Source: Purpureocillium takamizusanense
Lineage: Eukaryota; Ascomycota; Sordariomycetes; Hypocreales; Ophiocordycipitaceae
Length of the DNA stretch: 64,000 nt
Direction: 5' to 3'
NCBI RefSeq assembly: GCF_022605165.1
Contig: NC_063076.1
Coordinates: 124,001 to 188,000 of the forward strand
Of the stretch, positions 1-9,326 are shown piece after piece. A program made the position numbers and the translations under genes. How positions within the stretch are numbered: position 1 is the stretch's first letter; each line of letters starts with the position of its first letter. The notes under the pieces are model-generated. The model saw only the letters and a program-made list of their open reading frames with translations, was not told where the DNA came from and did no database searches.

Positions 1-1132
1 CGTGGAAGTCGAAAAAGGGCGCGTCCACGCATACGCCCTCCGGCTTGTGGAGCGGAATGTGCGTCAGCACCAGCGTGAACTGGCCCTGGTACTCGACGGC
101 CGCGGCGGTACCGATGACGGCGTTGATAAACTGATACGTCGCGTCCTGCAAGCCGGCGTCCTTGGCCGGTGTGTCGAGGTTCATGTCGTTGAGGACGATG
201 ATGCGGATCTCGGGGTGCAGCCGCGTCGACTGCGGATTGGTCGCATCGTCCACGATGGTCGCGTTCACGGCCGGGTCCTCGATGGGCATCTCGAAGCGGA
301 GTTCGTAGTTGGCCTTGCCAAAGACGCGCTCGAAACGTGCCATGCGCTCGGGGGTCAAGTCGCCCGCGTAGCCAATGTCGTGGTTGCCCGCCACGTTCAT
401 GATTCTCCGCGTCCATACTTGCTCTGCGGGAGAGCCGTCGAGCAGGCCCGTGACGTTGTACTCCTTGTCGGGGAACGCAGCCACGTCGTCGGGCACGCGC
501 TCGCCGCCCCTAAAGGTGCGGTTCCAGAAGCGCCGGCCGCGCTTGTCGAACTCGTCGTCCTCGATCCACTGGCTGCCCAGCAGGTCGCCCAGCACCGACA
601 CGTGCGTCGGACGCGTCCACCAGTGGAGGGTGCGATATATGTGGGCGAGGTAGAAGTCGTTGCCGAACAGGTCGAAGCGCTTGCGCATCGACTCAAAGAT
701 GTTGGGAATGTCCTCAAAATACAGGTCGACCACGTCGTGCAGGATCATGCGGATGCGATCGCGCAGCGACTCTTGCTCCGTCTGAAAGGTGATGCGCTCC
801 GCCATGCTGCGCAGGTGCGGCAGCACGCCCAGATACGCGATGGGGATGGACGTGTCGCCCTCGAGCTGCGGGTCGCCGAGCGCGAGCAGGCGAAACGGCG
901 CGAGCCGCGTCGGCAGCGATCCCTCACGAGGCTGCCCGTCCGCGTCGTCGTCGACTCCCTCGTACGGCCAGTGCAGCTTCTTTGTCTCGTTGAAGGCTTC
1001 AGCCGGATCCCGCGACGGCACGGGGAACGCGCAGCGGCTGAAGACGGGGTAGAGGTAGAGGTAGACGGTGCATGCCAGCGCCACGGGCAGCATTAGGCCA
1101 AGGCCATTGCGGAGGAAAGCCGCGACCAACAT
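1..1132 (-). CDS. Ted1/Cdc1-like metallophosphoesterase (partial, 3' end cut by window)
   Basis: This is a calcineurin-like phosphoesterase of the Cdc1/Ted1/MPPE1 family. In yeast these ER membrane enzymes act on GPI-anchor ethanolamine phosphate during glycoprotein export. Reading the minus strand from the ATG at 1132 gives 377 uninterrupted codons running off the window. Residues about 10-30 form a hydrophobic signal-anchor. The metal-site motifs appear in order: GDPQ (86-89), GDLLGS (182-187), GNHDIGY (from 249) and LTHIPLH near residue 360. GNHDIGY followed by AGD is characteristic of this family. An upstream ATG at 1146 is out of frame, so 1132 is chosen. No intron is seen in the visible part. 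The C-terminus, which carries the rest of the enzyme, is outside the window. Family is confident; the choice between Ted1-like and Cdc1-like is inference. Confidence 0.85.
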   Translation of the reverse strand, partial: MLVAAFLRNGLGLMLPVALACTVYLYLYPVFSRCAFPVPSRDPAEAFNETKKLHWPYEGVDDDADGQPREGSLPTRLAPFRLLALGDPQLEGDTSIPIAYLGVLPHLRSMAERITFQTEQESLRDRIRMILHDVVDLYFEDIPNIFESMRKRFDLFGNDFYLAHIYRTLHWWTRPTHVSVLGDLLGSQWIEDDEFDKRGRRFWNRTFRGGERVPDDVAAFPDKEYNVTGLLDGSPAEQVWTRRIMNVAGNHDIGYAGDLTPERMARFERVFGKANYELRFEMPIEDPAVNATIVDDATNPQSTRLHPEIRIIVLNDMNLDTPAKDAGLQDATYQFINAVIGTAAAVEYQGQFTLVLTHIPLHKPEGVCVDAPFFDFH

Positions 1133-2232
1133 GTGGCCGGCCGCATGCGCGCGTGATGCAGGTCGAGGAGGCGCTGGAGAAGGGAGACGGGGGGCGGCGT
1201 GCAGCTGTTGCCGGCTGCTGCAGGAGTTGCGTGTCGTCGTCAAGGCGGCGGCATTCCGAAATGTTTGGTGCAGGAGGTCAGGGGTTGAGTTCCTTCGTTA
1301 TTAGTGCACATGCATTCCGGGCGAGGGACGCGCGCCGTCACGTGCTGAGGTACCTGAAGTACTCATGCGGTCGTCATTCATGGGGCCAGTCGCTCCCAAC
1401 CGAGGCAGGCAGGGATCCCCAAGTCTGGCGGGCTGCACAATTGATGCCCAGTCATGGGCTGGTGATTTGGCAAGACCTGCGTTCTGGCGGCTTGAGGTTG
1501 GTGTTTTATGAGTTGTGTGCTGCATAAGAAGTTTAAACTGTATTGCGCCCCCCCCGTTCCCCCGGGCTCTCATCACGCCTGGGCGGGCATCTGCGCTGCA
1601 ACGATCAACAAATCCCTGCCCGCATCAGCGTATCGTCAGTCCTTCACCGACGCAAGCCAAGGTCGCATGAACTGCCAGACGGGTACGCATCTCTGGCCCA
1701 AAGATCCAGCTGCTTTCCTCATGAATTGTGCATTGCAACTATATTGTCTGTTTGCTTTGTTCCACACCATCATCATCTGGGGGCGTGAGGGGCAGAATCA
1801 GTCATGACGCCCTACCTACCTACCCTCCCTCGTCCCCTTTTTCTCTCCGGTGTAAGACGTCTACGCAGTCGTTCCGTCCCGTCCCGCCATGCCAGTCTCA
1901 GGCTCGATTCGCTGGCAAGTGTGGCGTGCGGTCTTCCACGAGTCCTCCGTGGACACACGTGGCTGCTCAATGAGACAACGAGGGGGGCCTCGATGCATCC
2001 GACGAGAAGTTCAGAACCGGCGTCGGTGATGTATCTATGGTCTAGTTACCCACGTCCTCGTTCTTGGCCAACAGACCGTAAATGTGCTCACATGTGAGCA
2101 GAGCGGCCGCCCAGCAGCTCCATCATGCTGATTCCGTCCAAGTTTAGTCCGCCGGTAGGCATACCTGCAGACGAGCCGTCAATGCTTGCAGCCGCTGGCA
2201 TCAATCGTCCAGTCCGGCCTTCTCAGCGCACC

Positions 2233-2239
2233 TATATAA
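2233..2239 (+). promoter_or_regulatory. TATA box of the hydrophobin gene
   Basis: A TATATAA sequence lies about 140 bases upstream of the hydrophobin ATG at 2374, in the position expected for a strongly expressed fungal cell-wall protein gene. Seen directly; promoter function is inferred. Confidence 0.55.
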
Positions 2240-2304
2240 CTGCACAACCCCCCTCCCTACACCTCAAGCACACGTACAGAGGTAGGAGCAACTTATCTTG
2301 CCCA

Positions 2305-2334
2305 GTCCCGTCCCGTCCCGTCCCGTCCCATCCC
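2305..2334 (+). repeat. CCCGT/CCCAT pentamer repeat in hydrophobin 5' UTR
   Basis: About six tandem pentamers, CCCGT passing into CCCAT, lie between the TATA box and the hydrophobin start codon. The tract is pyrimidine-rich, as is common in leaders of highly expressed fungal genes. Confidence 0.7.
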
Positions 2335-2373
2335 ATCACCACCCCCTACCAGTCTACCACCGGTCAAGACACC

Positions 2374-2889
2374 ATGCATCCTTCCCTCGTAGCCATCCTG
2401 CTCGCCACCGCAGCAGCCCCCGCCGCAGCCCTCCCCCAGACAGGAGGGACTTGCAACTCCGGATCCCTGCAGTGCTGCAACTCCCTACAGTCGGCTTCCT
2501 CCGACAACTCCGGCACCCTCCTGTCCGGCCTCGTGCCGGTTAACCTGCAAGGCCTAACCGGCTCCCTTGGGCTTGGCTGTGAGTCACTTACCTGATCTGC
2601 CCCCCCCTCCCTCAGAAGCCCGCCGAGAGCAGAGAGCTCCCCGCCCCATCTGACCATCAAGTGTAAGTATGTGTGCTGAGCCTTCTCACGATCATCCCCA
2701 GGTTCGCCCATCAACGTTCTCGGCGCCGGCAGCGCGGGCTGCACCCAGCAGACGGCGTGCTGCAGCGGCGACACTTATGTACCCGCCGCCCCTTGGTACC
2801 CCCGTCGCGTATACGTTTTGTCCGTTCTCTGACTTCTGGGGCAGGGAACTGTCACGCTCGCGTGTAACCCAATCAACGTCAACTTCTAG
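2374..2889 (+). CDS. Class I hydrophobin
   Basis: A small secreted amphipathic protein that self-assembles on conidia and hyphae and makes surfaces water-repellent. Exons 2374-2578, 2702-2778 and 2845-2889 join in phase to give 108 residues. A signal peptide (MHPSLVAILLATAAAPAAA) is followed by the eight-cysteine signature: C, then CC after six residues, C after 33, C after 12, CC after five, and C after 11. The wide 33-residue gap between the third and fourth cysteines fits class I, whereas class II has about 11. The first intron has a GTGAGT donor and interrupts the fourth cysteine codon. The second intron (donor GTACCC, acceptor CAG) is less typical in sequence but restores the last cysteine and the PINVNF tail. 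A TATA box and a repeat-rich leader precede it. Confidence 0.88.
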
Positions 2890-3395
2890 AGGCGGAACGG
2901 ACCGACGGAGTCTGCTTGACCCGTATCTCATGGACGGCACCGCATCACTCTGGCTGAGGCGTGCAAGGAACTTTAGGCATCAGCAAAGGTATATAACTTG
3001 ACTACATGTACTCAGGGAGACTAGTAGAGCTTTTGTGTAGTCCACGGGCTACAGCTGTGCTGGTGGTGTCGTCTTGGGGGCCTCTTATGCCAGTAGTGAC
3101 GGAATGGTTAGCGTACAGCAAGATCAGTCAGTGTACGGTGACTTAAAAGGATAATTTCCTAAGCCTCATCATCAACGCAGCCGGATTCACCGAGCTCCGT
3201 GATTCTCATTTCGGCGAGAGATTGTAGTGTAAGCTATGCAACGTACCATCAATGGTCCTCACATAACTAACACCACACTAACCGAACATGGACAACATCT
3301 CGCCTCACAAAGCCACAAAAGGCCAAATATATTACCAACTCATGGACCAGTCCACCGACGCCCCATCCCTTCAAAATGCATCCCCCGGGTATCAT
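2890..3395. other. Intergenic, convergent 3' regions
   Basis: This lies between the hydrophobin stop and the stop of the convergent Zn2Cys6 gene. It is relatively AT-rich and I see no gene or repeat in it. Confidence 0.6.
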
Positions 3396-6086
3396 TCACA
3401 GGTAGTGCGCCAGATCAATGCCCCCTCCAGCCTCCATCAGCGGAAATAGATTCAACGCCGACGCCCCGTCCCCCTCGCCGCCGGGCCCAAACGTCGCCTC
3501 GTTCCAGTAGTTGCCGTCGGGCGTCTGCAGCAAGCTGTCCGCCGTGAGTCCGAAGAAAGACGACGACTCCGCGCCGTCGTCGTGCCCGTTGCCGTGCGTG
3601 TCCACGGCGGCGGCCATCCCCGGTGACCCGACGCCGCCGCCGCCGCCGCCGCCGCTGGGCACTGCACTATGGGGCTGGAGGAAGGATGCCGCGGCTGAGA
3701 GCCTCTGATCCTGCATCTCCCGTGCGCCCCTGATGACACCGCCAGTCAGCCCCATCGCCGGCGACGCAACGCTGCCGGGAATCCCCCCTGCCAGAGCACC
3801 TGGCGACGGCGCAACCCCCGATGACGACGACGGCATCAGCCCAAACAGCTGACTCGAGTTTTCTGTCCTACGCAGCCGCTCTTGCGCCTCCCGCTGCTCG
3901 AGGTACTCCTGCGCCGTCTCCAGCAGGGACTGTGCCACCAATGAGTATTGCGCCGCGTGGCCGTCCGCCTTGGCCAGGTGGTCGAGCGCCGCGATGGCTG
4001 CGCGCCCGTGCTTCTCAAGAATGCGCCCGAACCCGCCGAGGAGGCCCACGCCGAGGACGAGCGACGACGCAAAGAGCCAGGAGCTGCCTTTCATTGTCAG
4101 TTGTCGTCGAGCGGTAAGCGGCGAGGGAGGGCGAAAACAGGGCACGTACACAATGAGGGGCACTCGGACGTTGAGCATCCCGCGTCCGACAAGATCCAGG
4201 ATCGGCTCGACCATCAAGCTGGCTGCGTCGATGCACGCGTCTGCCAGCTTGCTCTTCCCGTTGGCCAACTGCGCTGCGCCTTTGGCCGGGCTGTCTGACA
4301 AGCGGCGGAAGAGCTCGTACATGAGAAACGGGCGCGACACCAGCATCACCGAGTAGTAATACGACGCGAGCACTTGACACGCCCCAATGGCCTGCGCCTC
4401 TGTCGCCGTCCCCGGCGCGTTGGCTTCCACGCCACCGCCGCCTTCGGCTTCGTGCGCCGGCCGGCCGGCAGCGGCGACCACGTCCTTGAGCCGCTGGAGC
4501 CACCGCGTGGACCAGTCGCGCAGCTGCCGCGAGATGCCCTCGGTCAGCTGGAGCGAAATCTTCTTGCGCGAGTACACCTCCAGCACGATGCACTCCGTAA
4601 TGAGCAAGATCTGCACCGACGCATCCAGCAGCGTCTCCCCGTCATTCGCTTCGCATCCGCCCGCGACGCGGCGGTAAGGCACCGTGCAGTCCACGTCGGA
4701 CGTGGCAGGCGGCCTGCCCATGGACGTGCTGAGGAAGAGATCTACGACACGCAGGCTTCGCCAAAGCTTGTCGCGCTGGCGGTGTGCCGCAGGTCCAAAC
4801 CTCGCGTTGACCTCGGTGCGGTGCAGACCGATAGAGTAGGCGGCGCGCGCAGAGATGGCGAAGAAGAGGAACGCGCCGTTGATCTGGCACGAGCACAGCA
4901 TGTAGACGGTGACGAGGGCAAAGGCCTGCACGGTGCCGACGCTGAGGTTGGCGCTCAGCGTGGCGTATGCGCAGTCTCGTGCGTGCTCAAAGTATGCGCG
5001 CGAGAGAGGCTCGTCGTCGGGAAGTAGCCCGATGGCAAGGACCAGGTAGTTGACCACGGAGCCGAGATCATCGGCGACCTGGTGGTGGTTCTGGTAGCGG
5101 CCGCGACCCTCAGCATGGGCCCAGACGAGCAAGTCGTCGGGCAACTGCCCGTCGTCAAACAGGTCAACGAGGCCTGCGGTCATGGCACGGTAGTTGGCCA
5201 CAGCACGGGGCACGTCCCGAGGACGCACCTCGGGTGGCCCGCCAGCGCCAGCGCCGCCCATCATGGCGATCCTGTCTCGGCCGCCGCCATACATGCCCGC
5301 GGGGGCATTGTTCTCCAGGACCGAGTAGCGGCTCGACTCGGGCGCGAAGGCGTTCTGGCCCACGCGGCTCGTGACCAGCTGCCGGACGGACTGGAAGAAG
5401 GACAGGGGCGCGCAGTCGCCGATGAAGATGAGCTTGCCGCGCGAGTCGCACAGCAGGCGTGCCTCGCGCGGCACCTCCGTGTCGTCCTCGGCGGCAGGCG
5501 ACGTCTCGGTCGAGCGTCGGTGACGGGAAGCTGCCGGACGCGATGTCGTCCTCGCCCCGCCCCCGGACCCGGCCTTGTCCTCCTCCACAGCGTCGTTCCG
5601 GTCCCCCTTCCGTGAGCTCCGCCGCGTCTCCATCCGGGGCGACGATGACAATGCCGCCGGCGGCCGCTGCGCTGTGGCACCACCTGTCTCGGAAGCGACA
5701 GGCCCATTGTGCCTCCGGGATTCCGCGTCAGGGGACGTCGACGCCCTCCGCCTCAACGGACTCGATACCGCCCCCGCAGCGTCGTCGTTTGCCCTCGCCG
5801 CCGCCGCCGCCGCCGCCGAGCCCCTCGGTCTCCTCTTGCGCTGCGGCGAGTAGTGGCACGTATGCGGGCGCTGTCTGCCGGCGCAGTATCCGCAGGGCAG
5901 CCTCCCGTCACACTTTACCTTGCGGGCCTTGCACCCGTCGCAGGCGTTTGCGATGCGGCTCCGGATGTAACGCGGCGCATCGTCTGCTCCTGTGGCATCC
6001 TGGGCGGCGGCGGCGTACCCGTGGGCGCTTCCGGAGGCCAGGTGTTGGTGCGATGCAGCCCTGGACCCCGTCTCACTGTCGTCCAT
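3396..6086 (-). CDS. Zn2Cys6 fungal transcription factor
   Basis: A nuclear DNA-binding regulator. From the ATG at 6086 the frame is open for 896 codons. The N-terminus holds a binuclear zinc cluster with cysteines at 49, 52, 59, 65, 68 and 77 (CDGCKARKVKCDG core), followed by basic and Ser/Ala/Gly-rich linker. The middle (roughly 270-560) has the fungal-specific (MHR) domain pattern with LFDDG, YMLCSCQ, GLHRTEV and GRPPATSDVDC. The C-terminus is Gly/Ser-rich. Bases 4084-4149 have all marks of a 66 nt intron (GTACGT donor, CTGAC branch, GGCAG acceptor) and a length divisible by three. Removing it turns the odd VYVPCFRPP stretch into a continuous helix and leaves 874 residues. The target pathway is not evident; no neighbouring biosynthetic cluster points to one. 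Confidence 0.85.
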   Translation of the reverse strand: MDDSETGSRAASHQHLASGSAHGYAAAAQDATGADDAPRYIRSRIANACDGCKARKVKCDGRLPCGYCAGRQRPHTCHYSPQRKRRPRGSAAAAAAARANDDAAGAVSSPLRRRASTSPDAESRRHNGPVASETGGATAQRPPAALSSSPRMETRRSSRKGDRNDAVEEDKAGSGGGARTTSRPAASRHRRSTETSPAAEDDTEVPREARLLCDSRGKLIFIGDCAPLSFFQSVRQLVTSRVGQNAFAPESSRYSVLENNAPAGMYGGGRDRIAMMGGAGAGGPPEVRPRDVPRAVANYRAMTAGLVDLFDDGQLPDDLLVWAHAEGRGRYQNHHQVADDLGSVVNYLVLAIGLLPDDEPLSRAYFEHARDCAYATLSANLSVGTVQAFALVTVYMLCSCQINGAFLFFAISARAAYSIGLHRTEVNARFGPAAHRQRDKLWRSLRVVDLFLSTSMGRPPATSDVDCTVPYRRVAGGCEANDGETLLDASVQILLITECIVLEVYSRKKISLQLTEGISRQLRDWSTRWLQRLKDVVAAAGRPAHEAEGGGGVEANAPGTATEAQAIGACQVLASYYYSVMLVSRPFLMYELFRRLSDSPAKGAAQLANGKSKLADACIDAASLMVEPILDLVGRGMLNVRVPLIVYVPCFRPPSPLTARRQLTMKGSSWLFASSLVLGVGLLGGFGRILEKHGRAAIAALDHLAKADGHAAQYSLVAQSLLETAQEYLEQREAQERLRRTENSSQLFGLMPSSSSGVAPSPGALAGGIPGSVASPAMGLTGGVIRGAREMQDQRLSAAASFLQPHSAVPSGGGGGGGVGSPGMAAAVDTHGNGHDDGAESSSFFGLTADSLLQTPDGNYWNEATFGPGGEGDGASALNLFPLMEAGGGIDLAHYL

Positions 6087-6725
6087 GCGTGTGTGAGTCG
6101 GATGTGGCTGCCTGCTGCTGCTCGGATGTTTGCCGTGGTGCAGGTTGGGGTTCGTTGCGGGGGGGCTCGGATGAGATTTTGTAATGCGGGACGTACTGTG
6201 CGTCTGGATGTGCGGAAGAACTGTACGGATGTGGAGATTTGCGGGGGGGATGGTGAGCCGCTGGGGCGTCTTGGCTGATCCGACACAGTGCGTCCGTCAT
6301 GAGCCACGACTCTCACTGTAGCGGGGCAGAGAGGGGCTCCGGATAGTCACGGCACCAGCCCTGTTAAAGAGACAGATGTTGATGTCGGACAGATATAGCA
6401 ATACGTGCCATTGGCTCGTCAGACTCTTCCGAGATGTATTCATGAGCTGCTTGAAGTCAGCTGTACATATAATGACCCCTGGGGATGCTTAGGTGCCTCT
6501 AAACCGACATCCCGTCTATAAGCCACATCTATGCTTGGTGGCAAGCTCCCCGATTTCCCTTGGTCAAGATCCTTGAGAGAAAGCAGTGCAGTGATGATGA
6601 TATTAATGTGTCCATAACCTTGTTGGAAATCATGGTCTCGTCTTGCGATGGTGACGAAACCAGTGACATGATTCTATGCTGTGAGTTCTAGATTGGTCTC
6701 GTCGCCCGCTCTAGACAGTACTGGT
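6087..6725. other. Intergenic region
   Basis: Promoter side of the Zn2Cys6 gene and 3' side of the sulfatase-like gene. The part from 6300 to 6725 is AT-richer than the surroundings. I see no gene or repeat here. Confidence 0.6.
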
Positions 6726-9326
6726 CTAATCGCCGTACGGCCCATAACGCCAACGCTTGCTATTCTCCTCAACCCACCAGCGCGACACAAAGGCACCTTC
6801 TTCCGCCCACCGCGCCGCGCGCTCGCCGTGCCTCTTCTCGACATTGCGCACGAACGCCTCAAACTCAAAACTGACCGTCGGGTGCTTCTCGGCCGGGTCC
6901 TCGTCGAGGTTCGTAAACCGCCACTCAACATTGTCCACCACCGGCACCACGAGCCTCCAATCGCTGTACGCCGACCGCGCGTCTCGCACGCTGAGCATGG
7001 CCGAGCCCGGGTTCACCACGGTGAACTGCCAATCGCCCAGCGTCCCCTCGGGGCCCGTCTTGTGGTCGCTGCGCATCGGCCGCACCATCGACTGGCCTTC
7101 GTAGTTGCCCATGAGGTCCCCCGCCGCCTTGCTGGCCGCGTCGGTCAGAGAGCCCGTCTCTCGGAGGAGGTCCAAAATCGTCGGGAGCACCTGCAGGGAC
7201 GATACCGCCGTGTCGACCGTGATGGGCGGTAGCCTCGGGTGGGACATGATTAACGGTATGTGATTGCTGATCGAATTAGGATTGTAGTATGTCGGGAGCT
7301 TGCCGTTCTCAGGCAGCGACAGGCCGTGATCGCCGGCGAACACGACCAGAGTCTCGTTTGCCACGCCCTCCTCTTCCAGCACGTCCATGATTGTACCTAA
7401 CCAGCGGTCGTCATAGCCGATGGCGTTGACGTAATGCGATAAGTCGTCTAGCCCCTGACCGAGCGGGACATATTCTTCATCAGCTGGCATCGCAAACGGG
7501 TGGTGGCTCGTGCTCGTCAGGTGCGTCAGGAAGACGCGCTCGTCATGCTCTTTCGCCGACGCAAAGGCATCACGGATATAGTCTTCGAGGCAGACCTCTG
7601 CCATGCCAAAGTAGTTGATGTCCGGGAGGTTCACAGGGCCAAACTTGGCGGATGACCCCTTGAGGTACTCCTTGCCAATGAGGTTCTCCTCGGGAAAACC
7701 CATTGACGTCATGAGGAGCTCCAGCTTATCGTAATAAAGAATGACCGACGTGAGGTATGTCGATCGCCACTTGAAAGTCGTAAAGTCGTCCTTGCGGCGC
7801 CTGTCAAGGCCATTGAAGGCGTCTAGAATCTGGGGCAGGCAGGGTTGATAGATGTGATGTCGATATTCGAGATTGAAGTCGGCGACAAGAGGCGCGACTC
7901 CGCAGAGTGTTCCGGCTACGCTCTTTATGGTATATGTCGAGGTAGAATATGCGTTGTTGAAGTTGATGCCGCCCCGTGGCTTCTTGTCCCGTTCGCCTCG
8001 TGCGAACCCATCGTCGTAGTCACCGGTCAGGGACCTGGCCGTAGGGCTCAAGGTCGCGAGCCTGCGCTGTGCTCTCTCTGGCAACGTCTTGTTGCCAAAC
8101 GACTCTTCCAAGCGCCTCCAGATGAAGCCATCCTTTTTGATGGGGAAGACGTCTTTTCTCGTGCTCTCCAGCATAATGACCATCACGTGTCGTATCGGCA
8201 CACCACCAAGCTTCCCTCGCAGCTCCTCCAAAAGCTCCTCGTCGAGATTCGATAGCTTAAGCGGGTCCGATGCTGCGTTGTAGTGCTTCTGGCCCCCCTT
8301 GGCCCAGTCCTCAAAGCCCAGAACGATGCCGTCTCGAGGAAGCCACGACAACGACACCGGCTCGGCCAGGGCGGTCCGGTTGTCCCACTCACGGCCGATT
8401 CCGGAGCCGTAGACGGGCACAATCCTAGCGAGGTTCGGGGACGAGTTTGTGAAGTCGACGAATGGAAGCAAGGCAGGCGTCCACGACATGAACGTCAGGG
8501 CACTCTCGTGTGGCCTCAGGACAAGGAGAATGGCTTGCGCCAGAAACGCGCCGCCGATGAGCGCGTACGTAATTACGCGCCAGATGAGCAGCCATGGCCA
8601 CGTTTTGATGCTGTTCCAGGCGCATTCCCTGTTCAGTCCGTATGCAGCTTCGTCGCCGAACTTTCCGCCTTCGACATCCTTCTGGGACAGTCGAGAGTAC
8701 CCCGCCGTCTGCCAGGGTACCACCACTTTGTGGTATGTAAACGGCAGCTTGAGAATATCAGCTGCACAGCCCGCAAGGCCATAAGCCACATCTTGAAAAG
8801 CCCATGCAGCCGCTATAAATGCAAGCAGGACGAGTAACAGGGACACGGCGCCGGTAAGTAGCAAGGCGCGGGAGGCGGCATCGCCCGCGAAGCCAACATT
8901 GCGCCAGTGTATCTCGGAGCCAGCCGCGACGAAGAAGGAGACATTTATAGTCGACAGCGTCGCGGCGTATGTAACGACCACGACAGCGAGAAACGTAGCG
9001 AGGCAACGCAACCAGGCCGCGGCAGCAAGCAAGGCGCCATCCAGAAGCAGGCGCACAAAGACCAACAACGCCATGTCTTGTGCGAAGAAGGTGTAACCCC
9101 AGTGGACGAGATGGACCGTCGGCAGGGCTGAGGCATGAGCGTAAATGTGAACCGACTTTGCGACCAGAGCGGAGACGGCAGCGAAGGAGAAGACGAAGCG
9201 CCGGTTTGCGAAGCGGTTCGCCGCAGCGACGACGAGGCGGCGAAGGCCGAGCAGACGGCACACGAAGCCGCAGGCGAGGAAGCGCGCAGGCGGCGAGGCA
9301 TGGCGCCCGCGACGGGCGCGGTTCAT
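6726..9326 (-). CDS. Sulfatase/phosphoglycerol-transferase-like polytopic membrane protein
   Basis: A single-exon gene of 866 residues from the ATG at 9326. The frame stays open further upstream but only from a TTG, so the ATG is preferred. The N-terminal 270 residues hold about five hydrophobic segments (for example around LLLDGALLAAAAW and LLLVLLAFIAAAW), a soluble stretch follows, then another membrane segment near residues 245-270. The rest is an alkaline-phosphatase-superfamily domain: MVIMLES at 382-388 (first metal-site strand), an STYTIKSVAGTLCG region where the nucleophile would lie, HLTSTSHHPF, and the later FAGDHG with its metal-binding Asp and His. This order resembles bacterial LtaS/OpgB-type phosphoglycerol transferases as well as sulfatases. 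Fungal members are widespread but their substrate is unknown to me, so the activity is not assigned. Confidence 0.75.
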   Translation of the reverse strand: MNRARRGRHASPPARFLACGFVCRLLGLRRLVVAAANRFANRRFVFSFAAVSALVAKSVHIYAHASALPTVHLVHWGYTFFAQDMALLVFVRLLLDGALLAAAAWLRCLATFLAVVVVTYAATLSTINVSFFVAAGSEIHWRNVGFAGDAASRALLLTGAVSLLLVLLAFIAAAWAFQDVAYGLAGCAADILKLPFTYHKVVVPWQTAGYSRLSQKDVEGGKFGDEAAYGLNRECAWNSIKTWPWLLIWRVITYALIGGAFLAQAILLVLRPHESALTFMSWTPALLPFVDFTNSSPNLARIVPVYGSGIGREWDNRTALAEPVSLSWLPRDGIVLGFEDWAKGGQKHYNAASDPLKLSNLDEELLEELRGKLGGVPIRHVMVIMLESTRKDVFPIKKDGFIWRRLEESFGNKTLPERAQRRLATLSPTARSLTGDYDDGFARGERDKKPRGGINFNNAYSTSTYTIKSVAGTLCGVAPLVADFNLEYRHHIYQPCLPQILDAFNGLDRRRKDDFTTFKWRSTYLTSVILYYDKLELLMTSMGFPEENLIGKEYLKGSSAKFGPVNLPDINYFGMAEVCLEDYIRDAFASAKEHDERVFLTHLTSTSHHPFAMPADEEYVPLGQGLDDLSHYVNAIGYDDRWLGTIMDVLEEEGVANETLVVFAGDHGLSLPENGKLPTYYNPNSISNHIPLIMSHPRLPPITVDTAVSSLQVLPTILDLLRETGSLTDAASKAAGDLMGNYEGQSMVRPMRSDHKTGPEGTLGDWQFTVVNPGSAMLSVRDARSAYSDWRLVVPVVDNVEWRFTNLDEDPAEKHPTVSFEFEAFVRNVEKRHGERAARWAEEGAFVSRWWVEENSKRWRYGPYGD

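Larger units (their letters stand above)
1133..2373. other. Intergenic region with no supported gene
   Basis: This holds the 5' region of the phosphoesterase and the promoter and 5' UTR of the hydrophobin. Only short, overlapping frames without recognisable protein features are present. A TATA box and a CCCGT repeat near the right end are listed separately. Confidence 0.6.

Noticed and set aside
2..1096. A 364-codon plus-strand open frame
   Set aside because: It begins with GTG and lies antisense to the metallophosphoesterase, whose motifs are clear on the minus strand.
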